A stretch of DNA of 64,000 nucleotides from Planctomycetota bacterium (GTDB lineage Bacteria > Planctomycetota > B15-G4), in NCBI GenBank assembly GCA_029259745.1, contig JAJDEO010000024.1, forward strand, positions 175,507 through 239,506. The letters are read 5' to 3'. The notes below the pieces were generated by a model. That model was not told the origin of the DNA. It did no database searches and was given only the letters and a program-made list of their open reading frames with translations. Shown piece by piece: positions 17,203-25,775 of this stretch; the stretch's first letter is position 1; each line of letters opens with the position of its first letter. A program made the translations under genes and the position numbers.

Positions 17203-18141
17203 ATGTGGCAAGACCTCCCCTCTCTGACCGTGCTCGCAGGCGATCCAGTGCGCTGGATCGCTGGCTGCCTCCCCACGCCTTGCCGCGAAGTCGAGACGGT
17301 GCGCGAGACGGCGCGGTCGACCGTCGTGCGTCTCACGACCGACGCAGGGATCGTCTACTTCAAGGCCGATCACATTCTGCCGCCGTCGGAAGCCTGCATC
17401 ATTGGGCGACTCGCCCCGCACCTCCCGCACCTCGTGCCGCAAGTGGTGGCGTTGGACGAAGAGCGGGGTTGGAGTCTCACTCACGACGCCGGTTCGACCG
17501 GGCCGACGAGTCTGGACGACCAGCCGACGGAAGCGTGGCGGGCCGTCTCCCGCGCGTTCGGCATGCTGCAAAGAAACACGGGGCGCGGGCCGGACGACTG
17601 GGTGACGGTCGGCTGTCGTGATCTACGCGGTGGACGACTTCTCGAGGCGCTGCAGGCCATGCTCGAGCACGTTTCAGCCGAGCTCGACGCGACCGATCGG
17701 GACGGGCTCACGCGCATGCTGCCACGAATCGAGGAAGCGTGTGACGACCTCGCGCACGACGGCATTCCGGCGACGCTCGTCCACCAGGACCTCGTCCCGG
17801 AGAACCTCGTCTGGAAGGCCGAGCAGGTCGTCTTCTTGGACTGGAGCGACACCGTCGTCGGCCATCCGTTCTTTGGGCTCGACCGACTGCTCGACTCCTG
17901 TTGGAGCGACGCCCCTCGGAAAGCGGCCGTCATCGCCGACTACCTCTCTGGGTTCGAGGATGCCGCCTCGCCCGAGCGCTTGCAGCGTTCGTTCGATCGG
18001 GTCCTGTGGCTCCGCGTGTTGTACGAGGGCCTGCGCTGGCACCACGAGATCCAGGCGCTTGACCCGGCGTCTGAGCATGCGCAGCGGTTGCGCGTCGACC
18101 AACTCCAGGGCCTCACGATGGTCGCGCAACGGCAGGCCTGA
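17203..18141 (+). CDS. Aminoglycoside phosphotransferase (APH)-family kinase
   Basis: This 312-residue cytoplasmic small-molecule kinase has the APH/choline-kinase fold. The catalytic loop TLVHQDLVPENLVW (Brenner-type HxDxxxxN) and the metal-binding FLDWSDTVVGHPFFGLDRLL are both present, with an N-terminal lobe containing VVRLTTDAGIVYFKAD for the ATP lysine. C-terminal helices (LWLRVLYEGLRWHHEIQAL) fit the acceptor-binding lobe. The substrate is unknown; most chromosomal members of this broad family are not resistance enzymes. It stands alone, 185 nt before the end of tRNA-Asp on the opposite strand. Confidence 0.82.
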   Translation: MWQDLPSLTVLAGDPVRWIAGCLPTPCREVETVRETARSTVVRLTTDAGIVYFKADHILPPSEACIIGRLAPHLPHLVPQVVALDEERGWSLTHDAGSTGPTSLDDQPTEAWRAVSRAFGMLQRNTGRGPDDWVTVGCRDLRGGRLLEALQAMLEHVSAELDATDRDGLTRMLPRIEEACDDLAHDGIPATLVHQDLVPENLVWKAEQVVFLDWSDTVVGHPFFGLDRLLDSCWSDAPRKAAVIADYLSGFEDAASPERLQRSFDRVLWLRVLYEGLRWHHEIQALDPASEHAQRLRVDQLQGLTMVAQRQA

Positions 18142-18326
18142 TCAGTCCTTCAGGCCGTCGGCGACTTCGCGGGATCGCAGTCGACGAGCACGGCCAGTCC
18201 GCGCCTTGCGCAGGCGGTCGTCCAAGTCGCGAGAAACGGTCGTTACCGGATTCACAGGACAGTTGGGGCCGCGCTGCTCGCGATGAGCAGGTACGCCTAA
18301 GTCTGGCGTTCAGCCGCTGTTGTGAA

Positions 18327-18403
18327 TGGCGAGGGTGAAGGGACTCGAACCCTCGACTTCTAGCGTGACAGGCTAGCGCTCTAACCAACTGAGCTACACC
18401 CCC
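18327..18403 (-). tRNA. tRNA-Asp(GTC)
   Basis: This is a 77-nt cloverleaf read leftward: acceptor GGGGGTG pairs with CACCCTC (one G-U), D-arm GCTCAGTTGGTTAGAGC, anticodon arm CTAGC-CTGTCAC-GCTAG with anticodon GTC, and T-loop GGTTCGAGTCC. Discriminator G73, an Asp identity base, is present and the 3' CCA is encoded. Confidence 0.97.
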
Positions 18404-18619
18404 GCACTCAAGCTCGCTGGCTTGGTACGACGGAGCGGACTATAGGCACCTGCTGGCGGGCTGGCAAGACCTTGGAAGGCCGGTTTCGCGCCAGCGGGCC
18501 GCGAGGCCGTCTCGGTGCGAATGGGCGGCTGGGAGGCGGTTTGGAGGCCGCTGGGCCCCGGCGGTCGGCTCGTCGCTCGCGCGGTCTCGGAGCGGCCCCA
18601 TTCTGCTAGCCTCGCGGCC

Positions 18620-20605
18620 ATGGCTCGCGTCGTGCTCGTCCAACCTCCGCATCGGGACACGTTCGGATATTCGATGCCGCCCCTGGGGGCGCTGCACATC
18701 GGTGCCGCGGCGCGGGCGGCCGGGCACGAGGTCGTGTTTCTCGACTTCGCCCTCGCACTGCGGCGCGGGGAGTTCGGGAGCGAGTCGGACGGCGATGCGA
18801 CGGTCGACGTCGTGCGGGCCTGTGTCGAGCGGATCCTCGAACGGGAGCCCGACGCCGTCGGCATCGGCGCGATGATCTCGTCGATGCCCGTCGCGGCTGC
18901 GCTCGTGGCCAAGCTGCACGAACGCGCGCCCGAGCTACCGGTGATCCTCGGCGGCCAAGGGCCTGAGACGATCGAGGAGGTCATCGTCGAGCGCTGGCCG
19001 GGCGTCGATGTCATCGCCGTCGGTGAAGCCGACGTCACGTTCGTCGAGTGGCTCGCCGTGCTCGGCGATCGCGCCGCCTGGACGCGCGTCCCCGGCCTCG
19101 TCGTCCGCGACCCTGCCGGCGCCGTCGTCCGCACGCCACCGCGCGCCGTCATCGCGCAGCTCGACGACGTCCACTCGCCGGCCTGGGACCTCGCCGAGTC
19201 GCCCGACGCCTACGCCCGCGCCGCCGACTCGCTCGACGAAGGCGCCCTCTTCCCCATCGACCTCGGCCGCGGCTGCACCTTCGCCTGCACCTTCTGCACG
19301 ACGCCGATCTTCTGGGGACGCCGCGCACGTCATCTCAGCGCAACACGCGCCGTCGACGAACTCGACCGCCTCGAAACCCTCGGCGGCGTCGGCTGCGCCT
19401 ACGTCACGCACGACCTCTTTACCTTCGACCGCCAGAGCGTGCTCGCCATCTGCGCCGAGAAGATCGCGCGCGGCAACACGCTGCCCTGGGAGTGCCGGAC
19501 GCGCATCGACCTCGTCGACGAGGAGCTGCTCGTCGCACTGCGTGATGCCGGCTGCCGGCGCATCCTGTACGGCGTCGAGAGCGCCGACGCGACGGGACTC
19601 GCGCGCGTCAACAAGGGCGGCAGCGCCGGTGACGTCGACGTGCTCGACACTCTGCGCATGGCCTCGCGCGTCGGCGTCGCGTCGATTCTCGGACTCATGA
19701 TCGGCGTGCCCGGCGAGCGCCTCGCGGAGGTCGAGGCGAACCTGCGCCTCATGCGCCGCGCCGCCATCATCGACGGCGTGTCCCTCTCGCTGCACTGGTT
19801 CAACGCGCTGCCGGGCAACGGCCAGGCCGACACGCTCGGCCCGCGCCTGCGCCTCGAACCCGACCTGCACGCCGACCTCGTCCGCGGCCATCAGCTCTTC
19901 CCGCATGCCCCCTCGCCGTCGCTCGTGTCGCTCATCGCCGACGATGACACGATCTTCTCGGCCTTCCGCGTCGCGCCGACCGATCACCTCGCGACGCGCA
20001 CGCTCTTCCTGCTCACGCGCAACGCGCACCTGCTGCTCGAGGTCTTCCCGCGCACGATCGACCTCCTCGGTCGCCAGCAGCGCAGCGCCACGCCACTCCT
20101 CGACGCCCTGCTCGCCTTCCTCGAGCGCCTCGACGAACACGCGAGCCGCAGCGACCTGTCCGAGCCGCTCGTGCTCCTGCGCGACTCGGCCGTCCAGCTC
20201 TTCCTCGACGACGTCCTCGTGCGCGGCGACGCCAGCGCCACCGCCATGGCCCTCTACGAAGCGGCGCTCTTCGGCACCGAGGAGCCGCAGCTGCTGCGCT
20301 TCGACGCCGACGTCCGCAGTCTCATCGCCGCGCTCGACACCGACGCCGAGCTGCCCGATTCGGTGGACGACGACCAACACGCCTTCCTCTTCACACGTCA
20401 CGGTGACGTCGTGCGCGCGCGGGCCGTCTCGCCGTTCCTCGCCGACGCCTTCGAGTCGCGCGGCGACACCGCGCAGCTCACCGACCTCTGGCCCGACGCC
20501 GACGACGCCACGATCACGCGCGCCGTCGAACTCCTCGACCACACCCTCGCCAACGCCGACGACGCCCGCGTCTCCTGGCGCTGCCCCCCGACGACACGCC
20601 CATGA
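18620..20605 (+). CDS. B12-binding-type radical SAM protein (first of pair)
   Basis: This 661-residue protein runs from the ATG at 18620 (MARVVLVQPPHRDTFGYSMP). The N-terminal 150 residues form a Rossmann-like cobalamin-binding-type domain (PPLGALHIGAAARAAGHEV, then VILGGQGPETIEEV and VIAVGEAD). The radical SAM core starts with DLGRGCTFACTFCTTPIFWG, giving the canonical C219-x3-C223-x2-C226 for the 4Fe-4S cluster, followed by YGVESADATGLARVNKG. About 180 C-terminal residues are helical and unassigned. Members modify unactivated carbons, often as methyltransferases, or carry out other radical chemistry in lipid and natural-product pathways. The stop overlaps the next start by 4 nt (ATGA), so the two proteins are probably made together. 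The substrate is unknown. Confidence 0.88.
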   Translation: MARVVLVQPPHRDTFGYSMPPLGALHIGAAARAAGHEVVFLDFALALRRGEFGSESDGDATVDVVRACVERILEREPDAVGIGAMISSMPVAAALVAKLHERAPELPVILGGQGPETIEEVIVERWPGVDVIAVGEADVTFVEWLAVLGDRAAWTRVPGLVVRDPAGAVVRTPPRAVIAQLDDVHSPAWDLAESPDAYARAADSLDEGALFPIDLGRGCTFACTFCTTPIFWGRRARHLSATRAVDELDRLETLGGVGCAYVTHDLFTFDRQSVLAICAEKIARGNTLPWECRTRIDLVDEELLVALRDAGCRRILYGVESADATGLARVNKGGSAGDVDVLDTLRMASRVGVASILGLMIGVPGERLAEVEANLRLMRRAAIIDGVSLSLHWFNALPGNGQADTLGPRLRLEPDLHADLVRGHQLFPHAPSPSLVSLIADDDTIFSAFRVAPTDHLATRTLFLLTRNAHLLLEVFPRTIDLLGRQQRSATPLLDALLAFLERLDEHASRSDLSEPLVLLRDSAVQLFLDDVLVRGDASATAMALYEAALFGTEEPQLLRFDADVRSLIAALDTDAELPDSVDDDQHAFLFTRHGDVVRARAVSPFLADAFESRGDTAQLTDLWPDADDATITRAVELLDHTLANADDARVSWRCPPTTRP

Positions 20606-22884
20606 CGACACCCCGCCCGCTCGACGACCTGCGCGTCCTCCTCGTCTTCCCGCCGCAGGGTCACCCGACCCAACCGCACCTCGCCCTGCCGTCGCTGAAG
20701 GCCTACCTCGCGCAGCGCGGCATCCCGGGCGCGACGGTCTGGGACCTGAACCTCGACACCTACGACATGCTGCTGTCGGGCGAGCGGCTCGCGCTCTCCG
20801 TCGAGCGCATCCGCGAGCAGGCCGACACGTGGGGACTCGAGCGAAAAACCGTCCTGTGGCCCGAAGACCTCGACCGCTATCGCCTCTACGCCGATGCCCT
20901 CGCAGCAGGGCCGTACGTCGCCGAGCAGATCGACGAGGCCAAGCGCGTCATCCGCGACAAGGACGCCTTCTACGATCGCGAGCAATACCTCTGGGCGATG
21001 CGCACGTTCGAGGCCGGCTTGAAGCTCATCTCCACCGAACATCACCCGGCGCTCTTCACGGCGCACAACTACACCCAGGCGACGTCGATCGACAGCAGCG
21101 ACGACCTCTTCGCCGGCGTCGACGCGACCGCGGGCAACCTGTTCCGCGAGTTCTTCGAGCAGCACGCGTTGCCGCGCATCGAGCGCGAGATGCCCGACGT
21201 GCTCGGCATCTCCGTCACGTACGGCAGCCAGCTCGTCGCCGCGCTCACGCTCGCCACGCTCGTCAAAGAACGTTTTCCCGGCATCCACATCACGCTCGGC
21301 GGAGGCATGCTCGCGTACGTCGGCGAGCGTCTCGCGCACACCGGGCCGCTGTTCGAACGCTGCGACTCGATTGTCGTCTACGAAGGCGAGCGTCCGCTGG
21401 CCGAACTCTGCGAGGCCGTCGCGGCGGCCGGCGGTGTGCATCGAACGGGCGCGCTGCGCGGACAGGCCGTGAGCATGCCCGACCTGTCGACGGTTTCGAA
21501 CACGCTCTACTTGCGCGACGGCACGCCGACGACGAGCGGCGAACTCAACCCGCTCCCGATCGACGACTTGCCGACACCCGACTTCGACGACGAAGACCTC
21601 ACGCGTTACTTCTCGGCCGAGATCGTCCTCCCGATCGCCCCCGCGCGCGGCTGCTACTACGAGAAGTGCGGCTTCTGCACGCTCTACACGGCCATCGGCC
21701 CGACGTTCCGCGAGCGCAGCGTCGACAAGCTCGTCGAAGACCTGCAAACACTGAAGGCCAAGCACGGTACGCCGTACTTCTACTTCATCATGGACGACCT
21801 GCCGCCGCTGATGGCCAAGCGCATCCCGCCGGCGTTCAAGGCTGCCGAGCTCGAGGTCTACTGGTGGTGCGACGCGCGCATGGAAGAGCGCATCTTCCAT
21901 CCCGAGTCGCTGCGCGACCTCTTCGATGCCGGCTGTCGGAAGCTCATGTTCGGGTTCGAGTCGGGGAGTCAGCGCGTGCTCGACCTCGTCGAGAAGGGCA
22001 CCAACCTCGAGGAGGCCGAGCGCGTGCTGCGCTGGGCTCACGAGGCCGGCATCTCGGCCACGCTCTACACGATGGTCGGCCTGCCGACGGAGACGTACGA
22101 CGACGCCATGGCCACGCGCGACTTCATCGTCCGCAACGCCGACGTCATCGGTGAGATCAGCCTGCAGATCTTCAACCTGGACATGGTCTCGCCGATGTAC
22201 CGCGAGCCTGAGCGCTTCGGCATCCGCCGCGTGCTCGACGACCCGCGCGAACTGGTCCCCGGCGAGGCGCTGAAGAACGACCTCGCACGCTACCTCGAGC
22301 ACGAGTCGGTCTCCGGCATGTCACCCGCCGAGGTGCGCGACGCCTTCAACGTCGTGCTCGCGGCGGCCAACGAGGCGCTCGCGGCCCGGCGCGGCGACAA
22401 CTTCCTCTACTACCGCTACAAGTCGCACATCTTCCTCTACCTGTGCCGCTACGGGCGCGACACGTTCCGGGTCGACCCGCCGCTCGCCGACGCGCCGTCG
22501 CACGCCGCCGGCCTCCCCGCGCACGTGCGGCTCCGCGACGACGTGACCTTCACGCAGCTCCCCTTCCCCTACGGCCACGTCAAAGACCAACTGACCCGCG
22601 CGTGGAGCGACCCGACACCGCTTGGCGGAGTCGCGCGCACGGCCTCGTCAGCGCGCGACGATGCACACCCCGTCCAACTCGCGCCGACGTTCCTCGGGTT
22701 CATCGGGCGGCAGCACCGCTACTTCGACGTCGGTGAGGACACGCTGCGCGTCTTCCACGTCGCGGCACGGGAAGGGATCGATCAGGCGAGCGCCGTGTTC
22801 GGCGAGGAACACCGCGAGTCGGTGCTCTCGACGCTCGCGTCGGCCGTGCAGGAAGGTCTGCTCGTCCACGACGGCGACGCCTAG
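20602..22884 (+). CDS. B12-binding-type radical SAM protein (second of pair)
   Basis: This 760-residue protein overlaps the first radical SAM gene by 4 nt. The N-terminus (LLVFPPQGHPTQPHLALPSL) and ITLGGGMLAYVGERLAHTGP fit a cobalamin-binding-type Rossmann domain with an inserted helical stretch of about 100 residues. The cluster motif GCYYEKCGFCTLYTAIGP has C351, C356 and C359, that is C-x4-C-x2-C instead of the usual C-x3-C-x2-C. FGFESGSQRVLDLVEKG and SATLYTMVGLPTETYDDA are typical later core motifs. A C-terminal 90-residue domain (GFIGRQHRYFDVGED...) looks winged-helix-like. Substrate and product are unknown, and no peptide precursor or obvious biosynthetic partner is adjacent. Confidence 0.88.
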   Translation: MTTPRPLDDLRVLLVFPPQGHPTQPHLALPSLKAYLAQRGIPGATVWDLNLDTYDMLLSGERLALSVERIREQADTWGLERKTVLWPEDLDRYRLYADALAAGPYVAEQIDEAKRVIRDKDAFYDREQYLWAMRTFEAGLKLISTEHHPALFTAHNYTQATSIDSSDDLFAGVDATAGNLFREFFEQHALPRIEREMPDVLGISVTYGSQLVAALTLATLVKERFPGIHITLGGGMLAYVGERLAHTGPLFERCDSIVVYEGERPLAELCEAVAAAGGVHRTGALRGQAVSMPDLSTVSNTLYLRDGTPTTSGELNPLPIDDLPTPDFDDEDLTRYFSAEIVLPIAPARGCYYEKCGFCTLYTAIGPTFRERSVDKLVEDLQTLKAKHGTPYFYFIMDDLPPLMAKRIPPAFKAAELEVYWWCDARMEERIFHPESLRDLFDAGCRKLMFGFESGSQRVLDLVEKGTNLEEAERVLRWAHEAGISATLYTMVGLPTETYDDAMATRDFIVRNADVIGEISLQIFNLDMVSPMYREPERFGIRRVLDDPRELVPGEALKNDLARYLEHESVSGMSPAEVRDAFNVVLAAANEALAARRGDNFLYYRYKSHIFLYLCRYGRDTFRVDPPLADAPSHAAGLPAHVRLRDDVTFTQLPFPYGHVKDQLTRAWSDPTPLGGVARTASSARDDAHPVQLAPTFLGFIGRQHRYFDVGEDTLRVFHVAAREGIDQASAVFGEEHRESVLSTLASAVQEGLLVHDGDA

Positions 22885-23373
22885 TCCGGACTTCGCGCAG
22901 CGCTCGTTGCAAGAGCGAGGCGGTGCCTTCCCAACTGGGCATGTCACAAACCGATCCGTTCGTCGCTTCGCGTGTAGACCCCATGCCTTTCGCGCCTGCA
23001 CTCGAGCACGTGGCGATAGCGCGACAACACACCGTGATCGACCGCGAATGTCAGTGACAATCCGCGGCTGACACTGGTGAGAATGGACGATCCGCGTTAA
23101 ACCGGGACGCACGGTTCGGAATCACCTCAGCCTTGCTGGGCCAGGCTTTCGTGGACGCACGAGGGGCGATCGGAACCGAGCGGGTCCAACGCAGCAACGA
23201 CCACTCGACGGAAAAGGCGAGGGGTATCACTCCCTGGATGTACCGAAGCATAGCTCGTCGTGGCGGCCAATCCGCGACGTGGGGATGCCTCGGCCCTGGA
23301 TGACGTGCCCTGCAGCGCGGCGTCTTCACTGCGCGTTGACCTTGCGACGCGCCGAAGAGAAGAAGAGGTCCGC
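22885..23373. other. Intergenic region, no gene
   Basis: This lies between the radical SAM pair and the response regulator. It contains an imperfect inverted repeat near 23045-23076 (TGTCAG and CTGACA around CCGCGG). A frame entering from 23260 could extend the regulator N-terminally but lacks coding character. Confidence 0.4.
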
Positions 23374-24090
23374 TTGAACAGTTCGACTCCGTCGGCATCG
23401 TCCGACGATGAACGCCGCCCTGCAGCGGCCGTGCAGCGCATTGCAGTGATCGATCATCACGCCGTCGTCCGGGCAGGCCTGGCGCGCATCCTCGAAGACA
23501 TGGTCGGCGTGACGGTCGTCGGACAAGGTGGATCGGCCGCAGCGGCCTTCGCCCTCATCGACGAGAAGCACCCCGACATCGTGATCCTCGACGACAGCCT
23601 GCCGGACATGGACGGGCCCGGTGCGATCACGACGATCCTCGAGCATGACGAGAACGCGTGTGTGTTGATCTTGTCCAAGCACGAGAGTCCGGACTACGCC
23701 GTGCGGGCCATGCGCGCCGGGGCCCAGGGTTTCCTGCTCAAGTCGGATGGCGTCCGCGAGATCGAGCTGGCGATCCGCTCTGCGGCCGTCGGCGGAACCT
23801 TCATCTCCCCGCGACTGCGTGAGGCCGTCACGACGCTTCTGCGCACTCCGACCGCCGCGCGAACGGGCATCGCCAGCCTCTCGACGCGTGAGTTCCAACT
23901 CCTGCATCACATCGTGCTGGGCAACAGTCTCCAGGAAGCCTCGCGTACGATGAATGTCTCCGAAAGTTCGGTTTCCACCTACCGGCGACGCCTGCTCGAC
24001 AAGCTCCAGGTCGCGAACAACGCCCAACTCGTACGCTACGCGCTCGAGCACGGCATCGACGGTGAGGGAGCTGCGCCGGCCGGCGAGTGA
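23374..24090 (+). CDS. NarL/FixJ-type response regulator
   Basis: This is a 238-residue protein if read from the TTG at 23374, which has AAGAAGAGG directly upstream; a GTG at 23260 would add 38 residues of weak coding quality. The receiver domain shows IAVIDHHAVVRAGLARIL (acidic pocket), DIVILDDSLPDMDGPG with the phospho-acceptor Asp, and GAQGFLLKSDG with the conserved Lys. A LuxR-type DNA-binding domain follows: LSTREFQLLHHIVLGNSLQ, then ASRTMNVSESSVSTYRRRLL. No histidine kinase gene is adjacent, so it is an orphan regulator. The three genes downstream on the same strand are candidate targets by proximity only. Confidence 0.88.
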   Translation: MNSSTPSASSDDERRPAAAVQRIAVIDHHAVVRAGLARILEDMVGVTVVGQGGSAAAAFALIDEKHPDIVILDDSLPDMDGPGAITTILEHDENACVLILSKHESPDYAVRAMRAGAQGFLLKSDGVREIELAIRSAAVGGTFISPRLREAVTTLLRTPTAARTGIASLSTREFQLLHHIVLGNSLQEASRTMNVSESSVSTYRRRLLDKLQVANNAQLVRYALEHGIDGEGAAPAGE

Positions 24091-24164
24091 TCTCCCGAGC
24101 ACTGTTCGGTTGCAGGTTCGCGGGCGTCGCGGTATTCCAGGGGGACGCCCCGCGAGAACCAACC

Positions 24165-24332
24165 ATGTCGAACACGTCCCCGAAGCACAGTGACGGCGAG
24201 AAGCCGGCCCTGCCGACGCCCCCGCAGGCCAAGCCGCGTGGGGACGGAAAGCGCTCGGGTGCGCCGGATCTGCGCCTCGAAGAGGTCGAAGAGAAGCACG
24301 TCCCCAAAGACCGCAACATCTTCGACAAGTAG
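24165..24332 (+). CDS. Small charged protein, 55 residues
   Basis: From the ATG at 24165 the protein reads MSNTSPKHSDGEKPALPTPP and ends EEKHVPKDRNIFDK. It is hydrophilic, rich in Lys, Asp, Glu and Pro, and probably disordered. It ends 8 nt before the multipass membrane protein and is likely co-transcribed with it, perhaps as a small regulator or subunit. No family is recognised. Support comes from spacing and composition. Confidence 0.5.
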   Translation: MSNTSPKHSDGEKPALPTPPQAKPRGDGKRSGAPDLRLEEVEEKHVPKDRNIFDK

Positions 24333-24340
24333 GGCCGGAC

Positions 24341-25183
24341 ATGTCCGTCGCGCATGCTGCGCTGCTCTTCCTGGTCCAGATTGCGTTCGGCTCCATGCTG
24401 ACGTTCCTGATCAACGACCGTGACGCGCTCGGCCCGAAGTACTTCAAGGTCTCCGGCTGGATCATGGTCGGCATCTACGGCCTTGCGGGTTGGCTCTGCT
24501 GGGGCGCGGCGCTCGACCCCGCCGCGCTTCCTTGGCAACAGCAGCTCGGGATCGCCGTCGCGCTGGCGACGGTGGGCATGCTCGGCTTCTCGTCGGTGAG
24601 CGGTTGGGACCAGCCGCTGCTCGAGCGCGTGCTGCTGCTCGGGTCGCTCGCGGCGGGTGGCTGGGCGGTCGCCGTCTCGGCCTGGAACGTCGTGCCGCTG
24701 GCCGTCGGTCTCACGGATCTCGAGCGTGCGCTCGTGCTCGCGTCGGCGTTCGCGTCGTCGCTCGTGCTCGGATTCACGACGTGGGGCATGATCTTGGGCC
24801 ACTGGTACCTCGTCGCGCCGGGGCTCGAGATCAAGCACCTCGCGAAGCTCGTCGATCCGATGCCGTGGATCTTCGCGCTGCAGATCCTCGTCTCGTCGGC
24901 GGCGCTGTGGTTCATGTGGGACCACGTGCTCGGCCCCGGGAACACGTCGCTCGACGACGCGCTGAGTCGGTCGCCTGAGCGCGTCGCCGACGTACTGTTT
25001 CTCTGGGTGCGGATCCCGGTGGGGCTCATCGTGCCCGGCGTGCTGGCCGTGATGACGGGCATTACCGTGAAGATGGAGAAGACGCAGCCGGCGACGGGGA
25101 TCCTGTACGCGATGTGCGTGCTCGTCTACATGGGCGACCTCATGGGCAAGCTCGTCGAAGGGTCGACGGCCGTTCCGCTGTGA
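24341..25183 (+). CDS. Eight-TM membrane protein with GHWYLV motif
   Basis: This 280-residue integral membrane protein has about eight hydrophobic helices, starting AALLFLVQIAFGSMLTFLIN and ending ILYAMCVLVYMGDLMGKLVE. The segment TTWGMILGHWYLVAPGLEIK in the middle carries His, Trp and Tyr in a helix, and WFMWDHVLGPG follows. These could be cofactor or quinone sites, but the family is not one I can name. It lies 8 nt after the small protein and overlaps the zinc-ribbon gene by 4 nt (GTGA), so the three form an operon. Inference: a membrane redox or transport component. Confidence 0.75.
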   Translation: MSVAHAALLFLVQIAFGSMLTFLINDRDALGPKYFKVSGWIMVGIYGLAGWLCWGAALDPAALPWQQQLGIAVALATVGMLGFSSVSGWDQPLLERVLLLGSLAAGGWAVAVSAWNVVPLAVGLTDLERALVLASAFASSLVLGFTTWGMILGHWYLVAPGLEIKHLAKLVDPMPWIFALQILVSSAALWFMWDHVLGPGNTSLDDALSRSPERVADVLFLWVRIPVGLIVPGVLAVMTGITVKMEKTQPATGILYAMCVLVYMGDLMGKLVEGSTAVPL

Positions 25184-25698
25184 CTGACGACGCGACGTAC
25201 ATCCCCGAGCGCGACCACGCCCACCTCTCGGCGGCGGTGCCCTGCGGGACATGCAAGACGTTCATCGAAAGCGAGCGGCTCGACGCGGCCGCCCTGCCGG
25301 ACAACGTCACCTGCACGGCCTGCGGCGACGAGACACCGCTCGCGTTCGACGCCCATGTCACGCTCGCTGACGCCGGAGCCGCCGCGCTCGACGGCTGCCC
25401 GCGCTGCGGCTACCACACGCTCTGTATCCAGAAGGACCTCAACGCGCGCTTCGGCGTGCTGCTCGTGACGGTCAGCTTCGGGGCGTTGCTCTTCTCGGGC
25501 CTGTCGATTCCGAAGATGCTCATCGGCCTCGTGGCCCTCGCCATCGTCGACTGGCTGCTGCTCCGAGCGATCGTCAAGCGCGTCCTCATCTGCTACCGCT
25601 GCAAGGCCCAGTACCGCGGCTTCCGCCCCGGCGCGCGCTGTCGACCCTTCGACCTCGCGACCTGGGAAGCCCACGACGACGCCCTGACCTCGCGCTGA
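25180..25698 (+). CDS. Membrane protein with zinc-ribbon-like Cys pairs
   Basis: This 172-residue protein runs from the GTG at 25180, which overlaps the upstream stop by 4 nt. Two N-terminal Cys pairs (VPCGTCKTF and VTCTACGDE), another in DGCPRCGYHTLC and a last one in LICYRCKAQYRGF suggest one or two zinc ribbons on the cytoplasmic face. Two transmembrane helices (VLLVTVSFGALLFSGLSI and MLIGLVALAIVDWLLLRAIV) lie between them. The function is unknown. Coupling with the 8-TM protein suggests a shared complex. Confidence 0.75.
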   Translation: MTDDATYIPERDHAHLSAAVPCGTCKTFIESERLDAAALPDNVTCTACGDETPLAFDAHVTLADAGAAALDGCPRCGYHTLCIQKDLNARFGVLLVTVSFGALLFSGLSIPKMLIGLVALAIVDWLLLRAIVKRVLICYRCKAQYRGFRPGARCRPFDLATWEAHDDALTSR

Positions 25699-25775
25699 CC
25701 TCGAGCTGCGGCCCTTGCACCCGCCGCGTGCGAGTGCTTCGATGCGTCTTCCAGCGATCCCCCCGCGAGACCCCG

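Noticed and set aside
18113..18388. Minus-strand frame overlapping tRNA-Asp
   Set aside because: It reads through the tRNA gene and has no protein-like features.
20398..22302. Long minus-strand frame opposite the second radical SAM gene
   Set aside because: The plus-strand gene has the cluster motif and full family features. The antisense frame has no recognisable domain and arises from third-position GC bias.
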